This document shows, piece after piece, positions 17,693 through 25,538 of a stretch of DNA of 64,000 nucleotides (its first letter is position 1; every line of letters starts with the position of its first letter). The stretch is from CAZFDT01 sp964518335. GTDB lineage: Bacteria > Planctomycetota > Phycisphaerae > Phycisphaerales > Phycisphaeraceae. The position numbers were made by a program, and so were the translations under genes. The notes below the pieces were generated by a model that did no database searches, was not told the origin of the DNA, and worked only from the letters and a program-made list of their open reading frames with translations. The DNA lies in assembly GCA_964518335.1 (NCBI GenBank), contig CAZFDT010000015.1, forward strand, positions 1 through 64,000. Direction: 5' to 3'.

Positions 17693-18619
17693 ATGCAGAA
17701 GCTCGAGCACCTGCGCTCCAACATCCAGCGATGCTACCTGGGCAATGCCGCGGCCATCGACAAGCTCATCATCTGCCTGCTGGCGCGGGGCCACATGCTC
17801 ATCGAGGACGTGCCGGGCGTGGGCAAGACGATGCTGGCCACGGCCCTGGCGCGGAGCATGGACTGCAAGCTCGCCCGCGTTCAGCTCACGCCCGACATGC
17901 TGCCGTCGGACGTGCTGGGCGTGACCGTGTGGGACCAGCACAAGAGCGACTTCGTGTTCAAGCAGGGCCCGATCTTCGCCAACATCGTGCTCGCCGACGA
18001 GATCAACCGCACGACGCCGCGCACCCAGTCGGCGCTGCTGGAGGCCATGAACGAGGCGCAGGTGTCGATCGACGGCCAGACCCGCCGCCTGGCTCAGCCG
18101 TTCATCGTCATCGCCACGCAGAACCCCTTCGAGTTCGAGGGGACCTACTTCCTCCCGGAAAGCCAGCTCGACCGCTTCCTGATGCGCATCCAGCTCGGCT
18201 ATCCCAGCAACGAGGACGAGGCCCGCATCCTGACCATCGACCCGTCGCGCACCGCCCTGGCGCAGCTTCAGCCGGTCATGACCGCCCAGGAACTGGTCGA
18301 GCTGCAGGATAAGGTCGATGGCGTGCAGATCGACCCGGCGCTGGTGGATTACATCATCCAGATCGTGGCGGCGACGCGGACCAACGACCAGTTGCAGATC
18401 GGCGTGTCGCCACGCGGCGGGCTGGCGCTGCTGCACGCGGCCAAGGCCACCGCCATGCTCCACAACCGCGACTACGTCGTGCCCGACGACATCATCTCCA
18501 ACGTCATCCCCGTGTGCGCCCACCGGGTGATCAGCAAGACGTACATGCACGACGCCGACGGGGTCGCCAGCCAGCGGATCATGCAACAGGTGCTCGAGAC
18601 CGTGCCTTCGCCGGTGTGA
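17693..18619 (+). CDS. MoxR-family AAA+ ATPase
   Basis: The protein has 308 residues from the ATG at 17693. Walker A is GVGKT (42-46), followed by LADEINRT (Walker B), the sensor segment ATQNPFEFEGTYFLPESQLDRF and a C-terminal lid domain ending with RVISKTYMHDADG. MoxR ATPases act as chaperones that insert cofactors or assemble complexes, usually together with VWA and DUF58 proteins. Those partners are not adjacent here. The only VWA protein in the window is the FHA/VWA protein 9 kb away, which may or may not be a partner. Confidence 0.92.
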   Translation: MQKLEHLRSNIQRCYLGNAAAIDKLIICLLARGHMLIEDVPGVGKTMLATALARSMDCKLARVQLTPDMLPSDVLGVTVWDQHKSDFVFKQGPIFANIVLADEINRTTPRTQSALLEAMNEAQVSIDGQTRRLAQPFIVIATQNPFEFEGTYFLPESQLDRFLMRIQLGYPSNEDEARILTIDPSRTALAQLQPVMTAQELVELQDKVDGVQIDPALVDYIIQIVAATRTNDQLQIGVSPRGGLALLHAAKATAMLHNRDYVVPDDIISNVIPVCAHRVISKTYMHDADGVASQRIMQQVLETVPSPV

Positions 18620-18672
18620 CGCCGGGCGATCACGGGTCGCTGGCGGCGGCGCCGACTCTGGCCGCTCATCAG

Positions 18673-18701
18673 TTGACGCTGCCCGTCCGCCGTTCTACAT
18701 T
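18673..18701 (+). promoter_or_regulatory. Promoter of the STAS/HATPase pair
   Basis: -35 TTGACG (18673-18678), 17-base spacer, -10 TACATT (18696-18701). It leaves a ~25-base leader carrying the CGGAGG ribosome site of the STAS gene. Confidence 0.7.
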
Positions 18702-18732
18702 GAACTGTCTAAACGACTTACGGAGGCCTGCG

Positions 18733-19089
18733 ATGACGCGAGAGTCCCGGTTGTCGGTGACCCACACCGGCGACATCGTCACCATCAAGTTCCTCGATCG
18801 CAACATTCTCGAGGAAGCCAGTATCCAGCAGATCGGCGACGAGATCTCGTCGTTGATCGAGGCCTCGCCCAATCCGAAGGTGCTCATCAACTTCCAGGAT
18901 GTCGAGCACCTGTCGTCGGCGGCGCTGGGCACGCTTATCACCATCAACAACCGCATCCGGCAGAAGGGCGGACAACTGCGCCTGTCGAACATCGACGCGC
19001 AGATTTACGAGGTGTTCGTCATCACCAAGCTCAACAAGCTGTTCCAGATTCACGACACGGCCGAGGCGGCGGCGGCAAGCTTCAAGTAA
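18733..19089 (+). CDS. STAS-domain anti-sigma factor antagonist
   Basis: The protein has 118 residues and is a single STAS domain of the SpoIIAA/RsbV class. The phosphoacceptor region VEHLSSAALGTL has Ser61/Ser62 where SpoIIAA has its regulatory serine. CGGAGG six bases before the ATG is a near-perfect ribosome site and fixes the start. The HATPase kinase follows after 6 bases, forming a partner-switching pair. No sigma factor or PP2C phosphatase is adjacent, so the output is unknown. Confidence 0.9.
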   Translation: MTRESRLSVTHTGDIVTIKFLDRNILEEASIQQIGDEISSLIEASPNPKVLINFQDVEHLSSAALGTLITINNRIRQKGGQLRLSNIDAQIYEVFVITKLNKLFQIHDTAEAAAASFK

Positions 19090-19095
19090 AGGTGC

Positions 19096-19524
19096 ATGAC
19101 GCAGATGACGAGGCTGACGATCCGCAGCGAGTTGGCGGCCATCCCCGCGGCGGTGCAGCAGATCATCGACGCGGTCAAGGACCACGGTTACAGCGACGAC
19201 GCGATCTTCGCCATCCGCCTGGCCCTGGATGAAGCCATCTCCAACGCCGTCCGCCACGGCAACAAGAGCGACCCCGCCAAGCCCGTCCACATCGACTATC
19301 ACGTCGATGCCGACGCCGCGACCATCGCCATCGAGGACCAGGGCCACGGCTTTCATCCCGACTGCCTGCCCGACCCGACGGCCGACGAGAACCTGGAAAA
19401 GCCCTGCGGCCGCGGCGTCATGCTCATCCAGGCCTACATGACCGAGGTGTCCTACAACGAGCGGGGCAACCGCGTGACGATGGTCAAGCGGCGCCACTGC
19501 ACGCTGCCGCACATGAAAAAGTGA
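19096..19524 (+). CDS. Anti-sigma factor / serine kinase (RsbW-like HATPase)
   Basis: The protein has 142 residues of the HATPase_c_2 type. The N-box is DEAISNAVRHGN (45-56), the G1 box DQGHGF (81-86) and the G2 segment CGRGVMLIQAYMT. The kinase phosphorylates the STAS partner and sequesters a sigma factor or similar target. A second ATG three codons in (19105) is an alternative start. The gene is co-transcribed with the STAS gene. Confidence 0.9.
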   Translation: MTQMTRLTIRSELAAIPAAVQQIIDAVKDHGYSDDAIFAIRLALDEAISNAVRHGNKSDPAKPVHIDYHVDADAATIAIEDQGHGFHPDCLPDPTADENLEKPCGRGVMLIQAYMTEVSYNERGNRVTMVKRRHCTLPHMKK

Positions 19525-19549
19525 TCCTCGCGCCGCCGCCGCCGCCGGG

Positions 19550-19577
19550 TTGAGCCTTGCCGCCCATCCGCTACACT
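19550..19577 (+). promoter_or_regulatory. ybeY promoter
   Basis: -35 TTGAGC (19550-19555), 16-base spacer, -10 TACACT (19572-19577). It places the transcription start near 19584 and so rules out start codons upstream of that. Confidence 0.5.
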
Positions 19578-19610
19578 GTGGCTGCTTTGGCCCCGGTGGA
19601 ATCTGGTCCT

Positions 19611-20138
19611 GTGGCTCGACGGCAATCCCCCACCCCCGTCCGGCGGCGAGCGGGCGCTCGCAGCGACGCCCCGCGTTCGGCCGCGCACGTGACGGTGCAG
19701 GTCAGCGTCGAGGCCGACGACGCCGACCAACGACTCTCGTCCTGGCTGTCGCGGCAGATGCGCCGCGCGGTCGTGGCGGCCGGCCTCGAGCAGGCGTGCC
19801 TGAGCATCGCCGTGGTCAACGACGTGCGGATGATGCAGCTCCACCACCAGTTCAGCGGCGACGTGGGCACGACCGACGTGCTCACGTTCGACCTGCACGA
19901 CGAGGGCGACAACGTCGAGGGCGAGATCGTCGTGTGCTTCGACGAGGCCCGGCGGCAGGCCCGTCTGCACGGGCACGACGCCCGCGACGAGGCGCTGCTT
20001 TACGCGGTCCACGGCCTGCTGCACCTGCTGGGCTATGATGACCACGACCCCGCCGCCGCCGCCCGCATGCACGAGCGTGAGGACCAGGTGCTCACCCAGA
20101 TCGGCGTCGGGCCGGTGTACGCACCGCCGCACGCCTGA
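19611..20138 (+). CDS. ybeY: Endoribonuclease YbeY
   Basis: This metal-dependent RNase works in 16S rRNA 3' maturation and ribosome quality control. The zinc motif is HGLLHLLGYDDHD (H3xH5xH form), preceded by GDVGTTDVLTFDL and GEIVVC, both family blocks. The start is uncertain: the core begins at ~19690 and in-frame GTG codons lie at 19611 and 19689. The frame stays open to 19557, but that is upstream of the predicted transcription start. The basic N-terminal stretch is not a known domain. Confidence 0.9.
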   Translation: MARRQSPTPVRRRAGARSDAPRSAAHVTVQVSVEADDADQRLSSWLSRQMRRAVVAAGLEQACLSIAVVNDVRMMQLHHQFSGDVGTTDVLTFDLHDEGDNVEGEIVVCFDEARRQARLHGHDARDEALLYAVHGLLHLLGYDDHDPAAAARMHEREDQVLTQIGVGPVYAPPHA

Positions 20139-20159
20139 CTTTCGGAGAGACGCAACAGC

Positions 20160-21476
20160 GTGGACGAACCCGCCCTATGGACCGCCGTGGCCGCGTGCCT
20201 TCTGAGCTGTTACTTCTCGGCATGCAACATCGCGCTCAAGAGCTTCAGCCGCACCCGCCTGGCGGAGGTGCTCGGCGAGAGCGGCCGCGCCCACAGCGTC
20301 GATCACGCCGAGATGTTCGGCCGACGCATCGGCGACCTGATGCTGATGACCGGCACGCTGCGCACCTGCCTCAACCTCGCCACGCTCTTGGCGATGCTCA
20401 TCCTCTTCCACAAGCAGTTCCCCGGCTGGCAACCGGTGTGGCAGTACGTCGGCGCCTTCCTCGTCGCCGCCCTGATGGTGAGCATCTTCAGCGTGGGCAT
20501 CCCCGTGAGCTGGGCCCGCTACCGCCGCGAACGCCTGCTGGCGGGCTCCCGCGCCGTGCTCATGGCCCTGTGGGCGGTGACGCGCCCCGTCACCAGCTTC
20601 CTCCACCTGTTCGACCCCGTCGTCCGCCGCATCTCCGGCGCCGACATAGCGGACAACGGCAACGACGAAATCGCCGAGCAGGTGCGCTCGGTCGTCGAGG
20701 ATCACCACAACCCGCAGGCGGTCGATGACGAGCAGAAAGAGATGCTCGAAGCGGTGTTCGAACTGCCCACAACCACAGCCGGCGAGATCATGACGCCGCG
20801 CACCGAGATTGCGGGGCTGGAAGTGACCGCCGGCCTCGATGACGTCAGACATGCGATCCTCGACAAGGGCTACAGCCGCCTTCCGGTGTACCGGGACAGT
20901 CTCGATCACATCGCCGGGGTGCTCTACGCCAAGGACCTGCTGCGTTTCCTGGGCAGCGACCGGCAGGCCGACCCGTTCGATCTGAAGAAGGTCCTGCGCG
21001 AGCCGCTGATGGTTCCCGAGAGCAAGCCGATCAGCGACCTGCTGGCCGAGTTCAAGTCCCGCAAGATTCACCTGGCGATCGTGCTCGATGAGTATGGCGG
21101 CACGGCGGGTCTGGTCACGATCGAGGACATCATCGAGGAGCTGGTGGGCGAGATACAGGACGAGTACGAGCCGACGGAGCAGACGCCGTCGATCAAGGCC
21201 GTCGATGACCGCACGTTCGACGTGGACGCGCGTGTGGAGATCGACGACTACGCCGATCGCCTGGGCGTGGAGCTGGCCGAGGACCGCGACTACGACACGG
21301 TGGGCGGGTTCGTGTTCGCCACGCTGGGGCACATCCCCAAGGCCGGCGAGTCGTTCGAGCACGAGGGCGTGCGCGTGACCGTGACCGGCGCCGAGCGCAA
21401 CCGGGTGACCCGTGTGCGCGTGACGCGCCTGGAGCCGCAGTCCGCATCCGCATCCGCTCAAGCGGCCGATGGCTGA
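20160..21476 (+). CDS. CorC/HlyC-like CBS-domain membrane protein
   Basis: The protein has 438 residues from a GTG at 20160 with a CGGAGAG site. A DUF21-like membrane part (helices around 5-20, 60-80, 95-115, 130-145) is followed by two CBS domains (EIMTPRTEIAGL to about 320, including the EYGGTAGLVTIEDIIEELVGEI motif) and a CorC_HlyC C-terminal domain (DYDTVGGFVFATLGHIPKAGE). Family members are implicated in Mg/Co efflux. In many genomes such a gene follows ybeY, as it does here after 21 bases. Confidence 0.9.
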   Translation: MDEPALWTAVAACLLSCYFSACNIALKSFSRTRLAEVLGESGRAHSVDHAEMFGRRIGDLMLMTGTLRTCLNLATLLAMLILFHKQFPGWQPVWQYVGAFLVAALMVSIFSVGIPVSWARYRRERLLAGSRAVLMALWAVTRPVTSFLHLFDPVVRRISGADIADNGNDEIAEQVRSVVEDHHNPQAVDDEQKEMLEAVFELPTTTAGEIMTPRTEIAGLEVTAGLDDVRHAILDKGYSRLPVYRDSLDHIAGVLYAKDLLRFLGSDRQADPFDLKKVLREPLMVPESKPISDLLAEFKSRKIHLAIVLDEYGGTAGLVTIEDIIEELVGEIQDEYEPTEQTPSIKAVDDRTFDVDARVEIDDYADRLGVELAEDRDYDTVGGFVFATLGHIPKAGESFEHEGVRVTVTGAERNRVTRVRVTRLEPQSASASAQAADG

Positions 21477-21477
21477 G

Positions 21478-21801
21478 TCACGTCGGCTCCAGCACTTCGC
21501 CCAGTGGTCCGATGCGGACCTTGCCCGTGGGCATGTCCACCACAAACTCCAGCTTTCCGCCCAGCGCTTCGATGTATCGCCGCAGCGTGCCGACCTGCAT
21601 GTCGTCCTGGTGCTCCAGTTTGGACAGGTTGGCCTGTGAAACGCCCAGCACTTGAGACAGTTCCACCTGCGTGAATCCTGCGGCTTTACGAAGCTCCGAA
21701 AGCGCGACTTCAGCGAGCATCTGGCGTGCAGCCGCCGCATTGCGGGCGCGGCGGTCCGGGCTCATGCGCTGACGCAGTTCTTTGATGTTCTTTCGCGGCA
21801 T
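21478..21801 (-). CDS. XRE-family antitoxin (HigA-like)
   Basis: The protein has 107 residues from the ATG at 21801. The helix-turn-helix core is GFTQVELSQVLGVSQANLSK, followed by LEHQDDMQVGTLRRYIEALGG, as in HigA antitoxins paired with Gp49-like toxins. The ATG shares its first base with the last base of the toxin stop (TGATG). A longer upstream frame lies inside the toxin gene and is not needed. Confidence 0.9.
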   Translation of the reverse strand: MPRKNIKELRQRMSPDRRARNAAAARQMLAEVALSELRKAAGFTQVELSQVLGVSQANLSKLEHQDDMQVGTLRRYIEALGGKLEFVVDMPTGKVRIGPLGEVLEPT

Positions 21802-22157
21802 CAGAGCAACCCTTCCTCTTTCAGTTCCCGAAGATGGCGGTCGTAGAGTCGATCCGCGACCGGGATCATGGTTTCGTACCACCTCTTGTCACCGGCCTTG
21901 TTGCCGCCGATGAGCAGTATGGCCGTTCGCCGCGGATCGAAAGCGAACAGGATCCGGTACGGCTCGCCTCGGTGCTGGACACGCAGCTCCTTCATGTGCG
22001 TGTGTTTCGATCCTTCGACGCGGTCCGCATAAGGCCGCGCCAACGATGGGCCGGTCTGCTCCAGGATCAGCACGACGCGATCCACGGCGTCCTGCTCGGA
22101 CTCGTCCAGGGTGTTCCACCACGCGCCGAACTCGTCGGTGAATTCTATGCTCCACAC
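21801..22157 (-). CDS. HigB/RelE-like toxin (Gp49 family)
   Basis: The protein has 118 residues and is encoded before its antitoxin, the HigBA order. Family blocks are FTDEFGAWWNTLDE, HMKELRVQHRGEPYRILFAFDP and GNKAGDKRWY, as in translation-dependent mRNA interferases. The start is a GTG at 22157. The -10 hexamer TATAGT on the minus strand ends 6 bases before it, so the mRNA is predicted to be leaderless. The gene appears intact and under the palindromic operator at 22164-22185. Confidence 0.9.
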   Translation of the reverse strand: MWSIEFTDEFGAWWNTLDESEQDAVDRVVLILEQTGPSLARPYADRVEGSKHTHMKELRVQHRGEPYRILFAFDPRRTAILLIGGNKAGDKRWYETMIPVADRLYDRHLRELKEEGLL

Positions 22158-22163
22158 GAGGCT

Positions 22164-22191
22164 ACTATAACCATACGGTTATAGTCGGCAA
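22164..22191 (-). promoter_or_regulatory. Toxin-antitoxin promoter with palindromic operator
   Basis: ACTATAACC-ATAC-GGTTATAGT (22164-22185) is a perfect 9-bp inverted repeat. On the minus strand it contains the -10 TATAGT and abuts a -35 TTGCCG (22186-22191) at 16-base spacing. An antitoxin dimer on this palindrome would block RNA polymerase, the usual autoregulation of such operons. Confidence 0.75.
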
Positions 22192-22334
22192 AAAGGCAAG
22201 CAGGATTCACACGGCGAGTGGCGCCAAGGCCGCGGGCGCTGCGTGGCCAGCCACATGGCGGGCCTTGGCGAATCGACCCCGGACTTGGTCCACGGCGGCG
22301 CGGCCTACGGGCCGGGCGTGTTATTCTGTAGCGC

Positions 22335-23828
22335 ATGCAGATCCGTTTCTACAACGCGCTGTCGCACGCGGTCGAGGATTTCGAGCCGATCCAGCCGCCG
22401 CACGTGTTCATGTACAACTGCGGGCCGACGGTGTACGACTACGCGCACATCGGCAACTTCAAGACGTTCCTCTTCGCCGACGTGCTGCGGCGGTTCCTCG
22501 AGCTCATGGGCCATAACGTCCACCAGGTGATGAACCTCACCGACGTGGGCCACATGACCGAGGACCAGGTCGCCGACGGCGGCGGGGCCGACAAGATGCA
22601 GGTGGCGATGGAGCGGATGAAGGAGGCCAAGAAAGCCGGCCGCGCTGCAGTGGACGACCCCGGCGACCCCTACCAGGTGGCCCAGTTCTTCATCGACGCC
22701 TTCATCGACGACGCCGTGAAGCTGGGCCTGAAGGTCGCCGGCGAGCCGCATCACCTGCCCCGCGCGACGATGCACATCTCCCAGATGCAGGTCATCATCG
22801 AGGAACTGCTCCGCCGCGAGCACGCCTATGTCGCCGACGACGGCGCGGTCTATTTCAGCGTCCAGACCTTCCCCAGCTACGGCAAGCTCAGCGGCAACAG
22901 CCTCGATCAGCTCCGCGGCGGCGCCGGCGGCCGGATCCAGTCCCAGCACCAGGTCCACAAACGTCACCCCGCCGACTTCCTCCTCTGGAAGCCCGACAAG
23001 TCCCACGTCATGAAATGGGACTCGCCCTGGGGCGCCGGATACCCCGGCTGGCACATCGAGTGCTCCGCCATGGCCATGGAACTGCTCGGCCGATCCACCA
23101 TCGACATCCACACCGGCGGCGAGGACAACATCTTCCCCCACCACGAGTGCGAGATCGCCCAGAGCTGCGCCTACACCGGCAAAAAGCACTTCGCCCGGTT
23201 CTGGATGCACTCGCGTCACCTCATGGTCGAGGGCAAGAAGATGTCCAAGCGCGACGGCACGTTCTTCACCGTGCGCGACGTGCTCGAGGGCGGGATGACC
23301 GGCCGCGCCGTCGATCCGGCCGTGCTGCGCTACGAGCTCATCAAGGCCCACTACCGCTCGCAGATGAACGTGTCGGCGCAGGGGCTGCAGGACTCGGCCG
23401 GCGCCGTCGCCAAACTGCGCAGCTTCCACGACCGTGTCCGACGCGACGCCGGCGACCAGCGCGTGGCCGTGGACGCCACCCACCCTGTGCTCATCAAGTT
23501 CTGCGAGCAACTGGGCGACGACCTGAACATGGCCGGCGCTCTGGCCAGCGTGTTCACGTGGATCGGCCAGTTCGATCAGCGACCGGAGAGCCCCGCCGAG
23601 GCCGTCGCGCTGATGGAGACGTTCGACAGCGTGCTGGACGTGCTGCGCGTCGGCGAGGCCAACGACGGCGACGACGCCTACGCCAGATCGATCGCCGCCG
23701 CGCTCGACGCCGCCCGCGCCGGCAAGGACTTCGCCAAGGCCGACGCCCTGCGTAAGCAACTCATCGACGCCGGGTACGACGTGCAGACCACCAAGGCCGG
23801 CACCACCGCGACCAAGCGCCTCGCCTGA
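22335..23828 (+). CDS. cysS: Cysteinyl-tRNA synthetase
   Basis: The protein has 497 residues. Class I signatures are CGPTVYDYAHIGN (29-41, with the zinc Cys29 and HIGN) and KMSKR (302-306). The zinc site is completed by ECSAMAMELLG and HHECEIAQS. The C-terminal helical domain ends with KADALRKQLIDAGYDVQTTK, the usual DALRD-like end. A small extra stretch (EDQVADGGGADKMQVAMERMKEAKK region) after the HMTED motif is common in several lineages. Confidence 0.97.
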   Translation: MQIRFYNALSHAVEDFEPIQPPHVFMYNCGPTVYDYAHIGNFKTFLFADVLRRFLELMGHNVHQVMNLTDVGHMTEDQVADGGGADKMQVAMERMKEAKKAGRAAVDDPGDPYQVAQFFIDAFIDDAVKLGLKVAGEPHHLPRATMHISQMQVIIEELLRREHAYVADDGAVYFSVQTFPSYGKLSGNSLDQLRGGAGGRIQSQHQVHKRHPADFLLWKPDKSHVMKWDSPWGAGYPGWHIECSAMAMELLGRSTIDIHTGGEDNIFPHHECEIAQSCAYTGKKHFARFWMHSRHLMVEGKKMSKRDGTFFTVRDVLEGGMTGRAVDPAVLRYELIKAHYRSQMNVSAQGLQDSAGAVAKLRSFHDRVRRDAGDQRVAVDATHPVLIKFCEQLGDDLNMAGALASVFTWIGQFDQRPESPAEAVALMETFDSVLDVLRVGEANDGDDAYARSIAAALDAARAGKDFAKADALRKQLIDAGYDVQTTKAGTTATKRLA

Positions 23829-23860
23829 AGCCACACCCGCTTCAGCGATTGGGCGTCTGA

Positions 23861-25012
23861 CTACGCCAGCCAATCGACAAGCTGCGGCGCGAAATAGGTG
23901 ATGATGAGGTCGGCGCCCGCGCGCTGGATGGCGAGCGTGGTCTCCGTCGCCGCGGCCTGCAGGTCGAGCCAGCCGCGCTGTGCCGCGGCGTGCAGCATGC
24001 TGTACTCGCCGCTGACGTGATAGGCCGCCACCGGCACGCCCCCGGCCGCCTGCTTCACCTGATGCACCACGTCCAGGTACGTCGCCGCGGGCTTGACCAT
24101 CACCATGTCCGCGCCCTGGGCCAGGTCGGCCGCCAGTTCGACCCGCCACTCGCCGCGGCGGCGATAGTCCATCTGATAGCCCTTGCGATGCCCAACCTTC
24201 ATGCCGCCCTCGCCCGCGTCGCGGAACGGGCCGTACAGGTTCGACGCGTACTTGACGCTGTAGGCCAGGATCGCCACGTGGCCGAACCCCGCCGCGTCCA
24301 GCGCCCCGCGAATGGCGCCGACCTGCCCGTCCATCATGCCCGAGGGTGCCACGACATCCGCGCCGGCCCGCGCCTGGGCCACTGCAACGCCGGCATACAA
24401 CTGCAGCGTCGCGTCGTTGTCCACCGCCGGGGTGGCGGGCACGGCAGCGGCGGTACGGGCGCCTTGCCTGGGCCCGACACCCGACACCCGACACCCCACA
24501 CCCGCCTCCCCCAGCACGCCGCAGTGCCCGTGGTCGGTGTACTCGCACAGGCACAGGTCGGCGTACATCACCACGTCGAGTCCGGCGTCCTTCACCGCCG
24601 CCAGGGTGCGGTTGACGGGGCAGCCGGCGTCGGCGGCGTAGCTGCCCGTCGCGTCCTTGCGCGGCGCGGGGGTGACGCCAAAGAGGATGAACTGGCGCAG
24701 GCCCTTGGCCGCCAGCGTGCCGATGCGCTGGGTCGCCGTAGCGACGGGCAGTTGCTCGACGCCGGGCATGGACCCCACGGGCACGGGGGCGTCGAGATCG
24801 CCGACGAAGAGGGGGTAGATGAGCTGGTGGGGATGCACCCGCACGTCGGCCACGGCATCGCGCAGGGCCGCCAGTCGGCGCAGCCGCCGCGGTCGGTGAA
24901 CCAGGCTCGCACCGGCATGCACCGATGCAGAGCCCATTTCCGGGGGCATTTCCGGGGGCACTTCCGGGGGCACTTCCGGGGGCGGGGACACTTCCGGGGG
25001 GGGGGTGGGCAT
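23861..25012 (-). CDS. hemB: Delta-aminolevulinic acid dehydratase with repeat-derived insert
   Basis: The enzyme condenses two 5-aminolevulinates to porphobilinogen in heme synthesis. The protein has about 383 residues from the ATG at 25012, which has AGGA 8 bases upstream; ATGs at 25021-25063 are alternatives. Metal-site cysteines are in CLCEYTDHGHCG, and the Schiff-base lysines in LAYSVKYASN and MVKPA. Between HCGVL and VDNDATLQLYA, which are almost adjacent in normal HemB, there are ~29 extra residues partly encoded by CCCGACA heptads. The N-terminus is a PPEV/PPEM repeat encoded by a 12-bp tandem array. The frame is open throughout. Confidence 0.94.
   Translation of the reverse strand: MPTPPPEVSPPPEVPPEVPPEMPPEMGSASVHAGASLVHRPRRLRRLAALRDAVADVRVHPHQLIYPLFVGDLDAPVPVGSMPGVEQLPVATATQRIGTLAAKGLRQFILFGVTPAPRKDATGSYAADAGCPVNRTLAAVKDAGLDVVMYADLCLCEYTDHGHCGVLGEAGVGCRVSGVGPRQGARTAAAVPATPAVDNDATLQLYAGVAVAQARAGADVVAPSGMMDGQVGAIRGALDAAGFGHVAILAYSVKYASNLYGPFRDAGEGGMKVGHRKGYQMDYRRRGEWRVELAADLAQGADMVMVKPAATYLDVVHQVKQAAGGVPVAAYHVSGEYSMLHAAAQRGWLDLQAAATETTLAIQRAGADLIITYFAPQLVDWLA
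24473..24504. repeat. CCCGACA heptad array inside hemB
   Basis: (CCCGACA)3, CCCCACA, CCCGCC. On the coding strand this is GGGTGTC-type, the same heptad as in the composite repeat at 48976-48996. It encodes GVGCRVSGVG within the extra block of HemB. Confidence 0.85.
24935..25000. repeat. 12-bp tandem repeat at the hemB 5' end
   Basis: CATTTCCGGGGG twice, CACTTCCGGGGG twice, a 6-base gap, then CACTTCCGGGGG again. On the minus strand it encodes PPEV/PPEM units at the start of HemB. The exact 12-mer also occurs alone inside guaB (30275-30286) and, inverted, inside purL (12697-12708). Confidence 0.85.
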
Positions 25013-25063
25013 GGTGGACATCCTATCCGGCATAGACGACATAACTTGGATCGATTTTCCCAC

Positions 25064-25093
25064 TTGACAGCCGTGCGGTAAAGCGGGTAAATT
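25064..25093 (+). promoter_or_regulatory. Promoter with a long leader to the pseudopilin gene
   Basis: -35 TTGACA (25064-25069), 18-base spacer, -10 TAAATT (25088-25093). The next start codon on this strand is at 25539, so the leader would be about 440 nt. It contains two stable hairpins: GGGGCGA/TCGCCCC (25303-25321) and CCCGGAAG/CTTCCGGG (25429-25450). No other gene is seen in 25094-25538. Confidence 0.5.
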
Positions 25094-25428
25094 GGTAAGG
25101 AGTATTCAGGGTTTTCCCCGAGCATCGTGTTGGACTGCTGGCCTGCTTCATCCGATTGACCTGCCATTATTTGTTTCCCGCCCGATTCCGCCAGCCTTCT
25201 AACACGCTTTGGAGCTCCCACCGCAGGACGCGGAACATCCCGTGGGGTTGACGGGGGCCGTCGGACGCGCCAGGCGTCTGCCGGTTCGAACGTTGTCCCC
25301 GTGGGGCGAGCGTGTCGCCCCGCAGTTTGTTCAGGCAAGACGGTCGGCTGACCGTCGGGAGCCCGCATCACTCGTTTTACATCCCGTCTGTCGATCCCGG
25401 TTGTTCGCTGCGTGGGCGAAGCCGGACC

Positions 25429-25450
25429 CCCGGAAGCCCGATCTTCCGGG
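25429..25450. repeat. CCCGGAAG hairpin in the pseudopilin leader
   Basis: A perfect 8-bp stem with a 6-base loop, about 90 bases before the start codon. It uses the same 8-mer pair as the inverted repeat at 32-74 and the TTCCGGG core of the 12-bp repeats in hemB. Confidence 0.5.
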
Positions 25451-25538
25451 ACGGGTTGTGCGAGTCCTCCCGACCAAGCTGCCTGCCGCCAGGCCGAAAG
25501 TCCCAGGCCTTACCTTGGCCTTGTAGGAGCATCCCATC

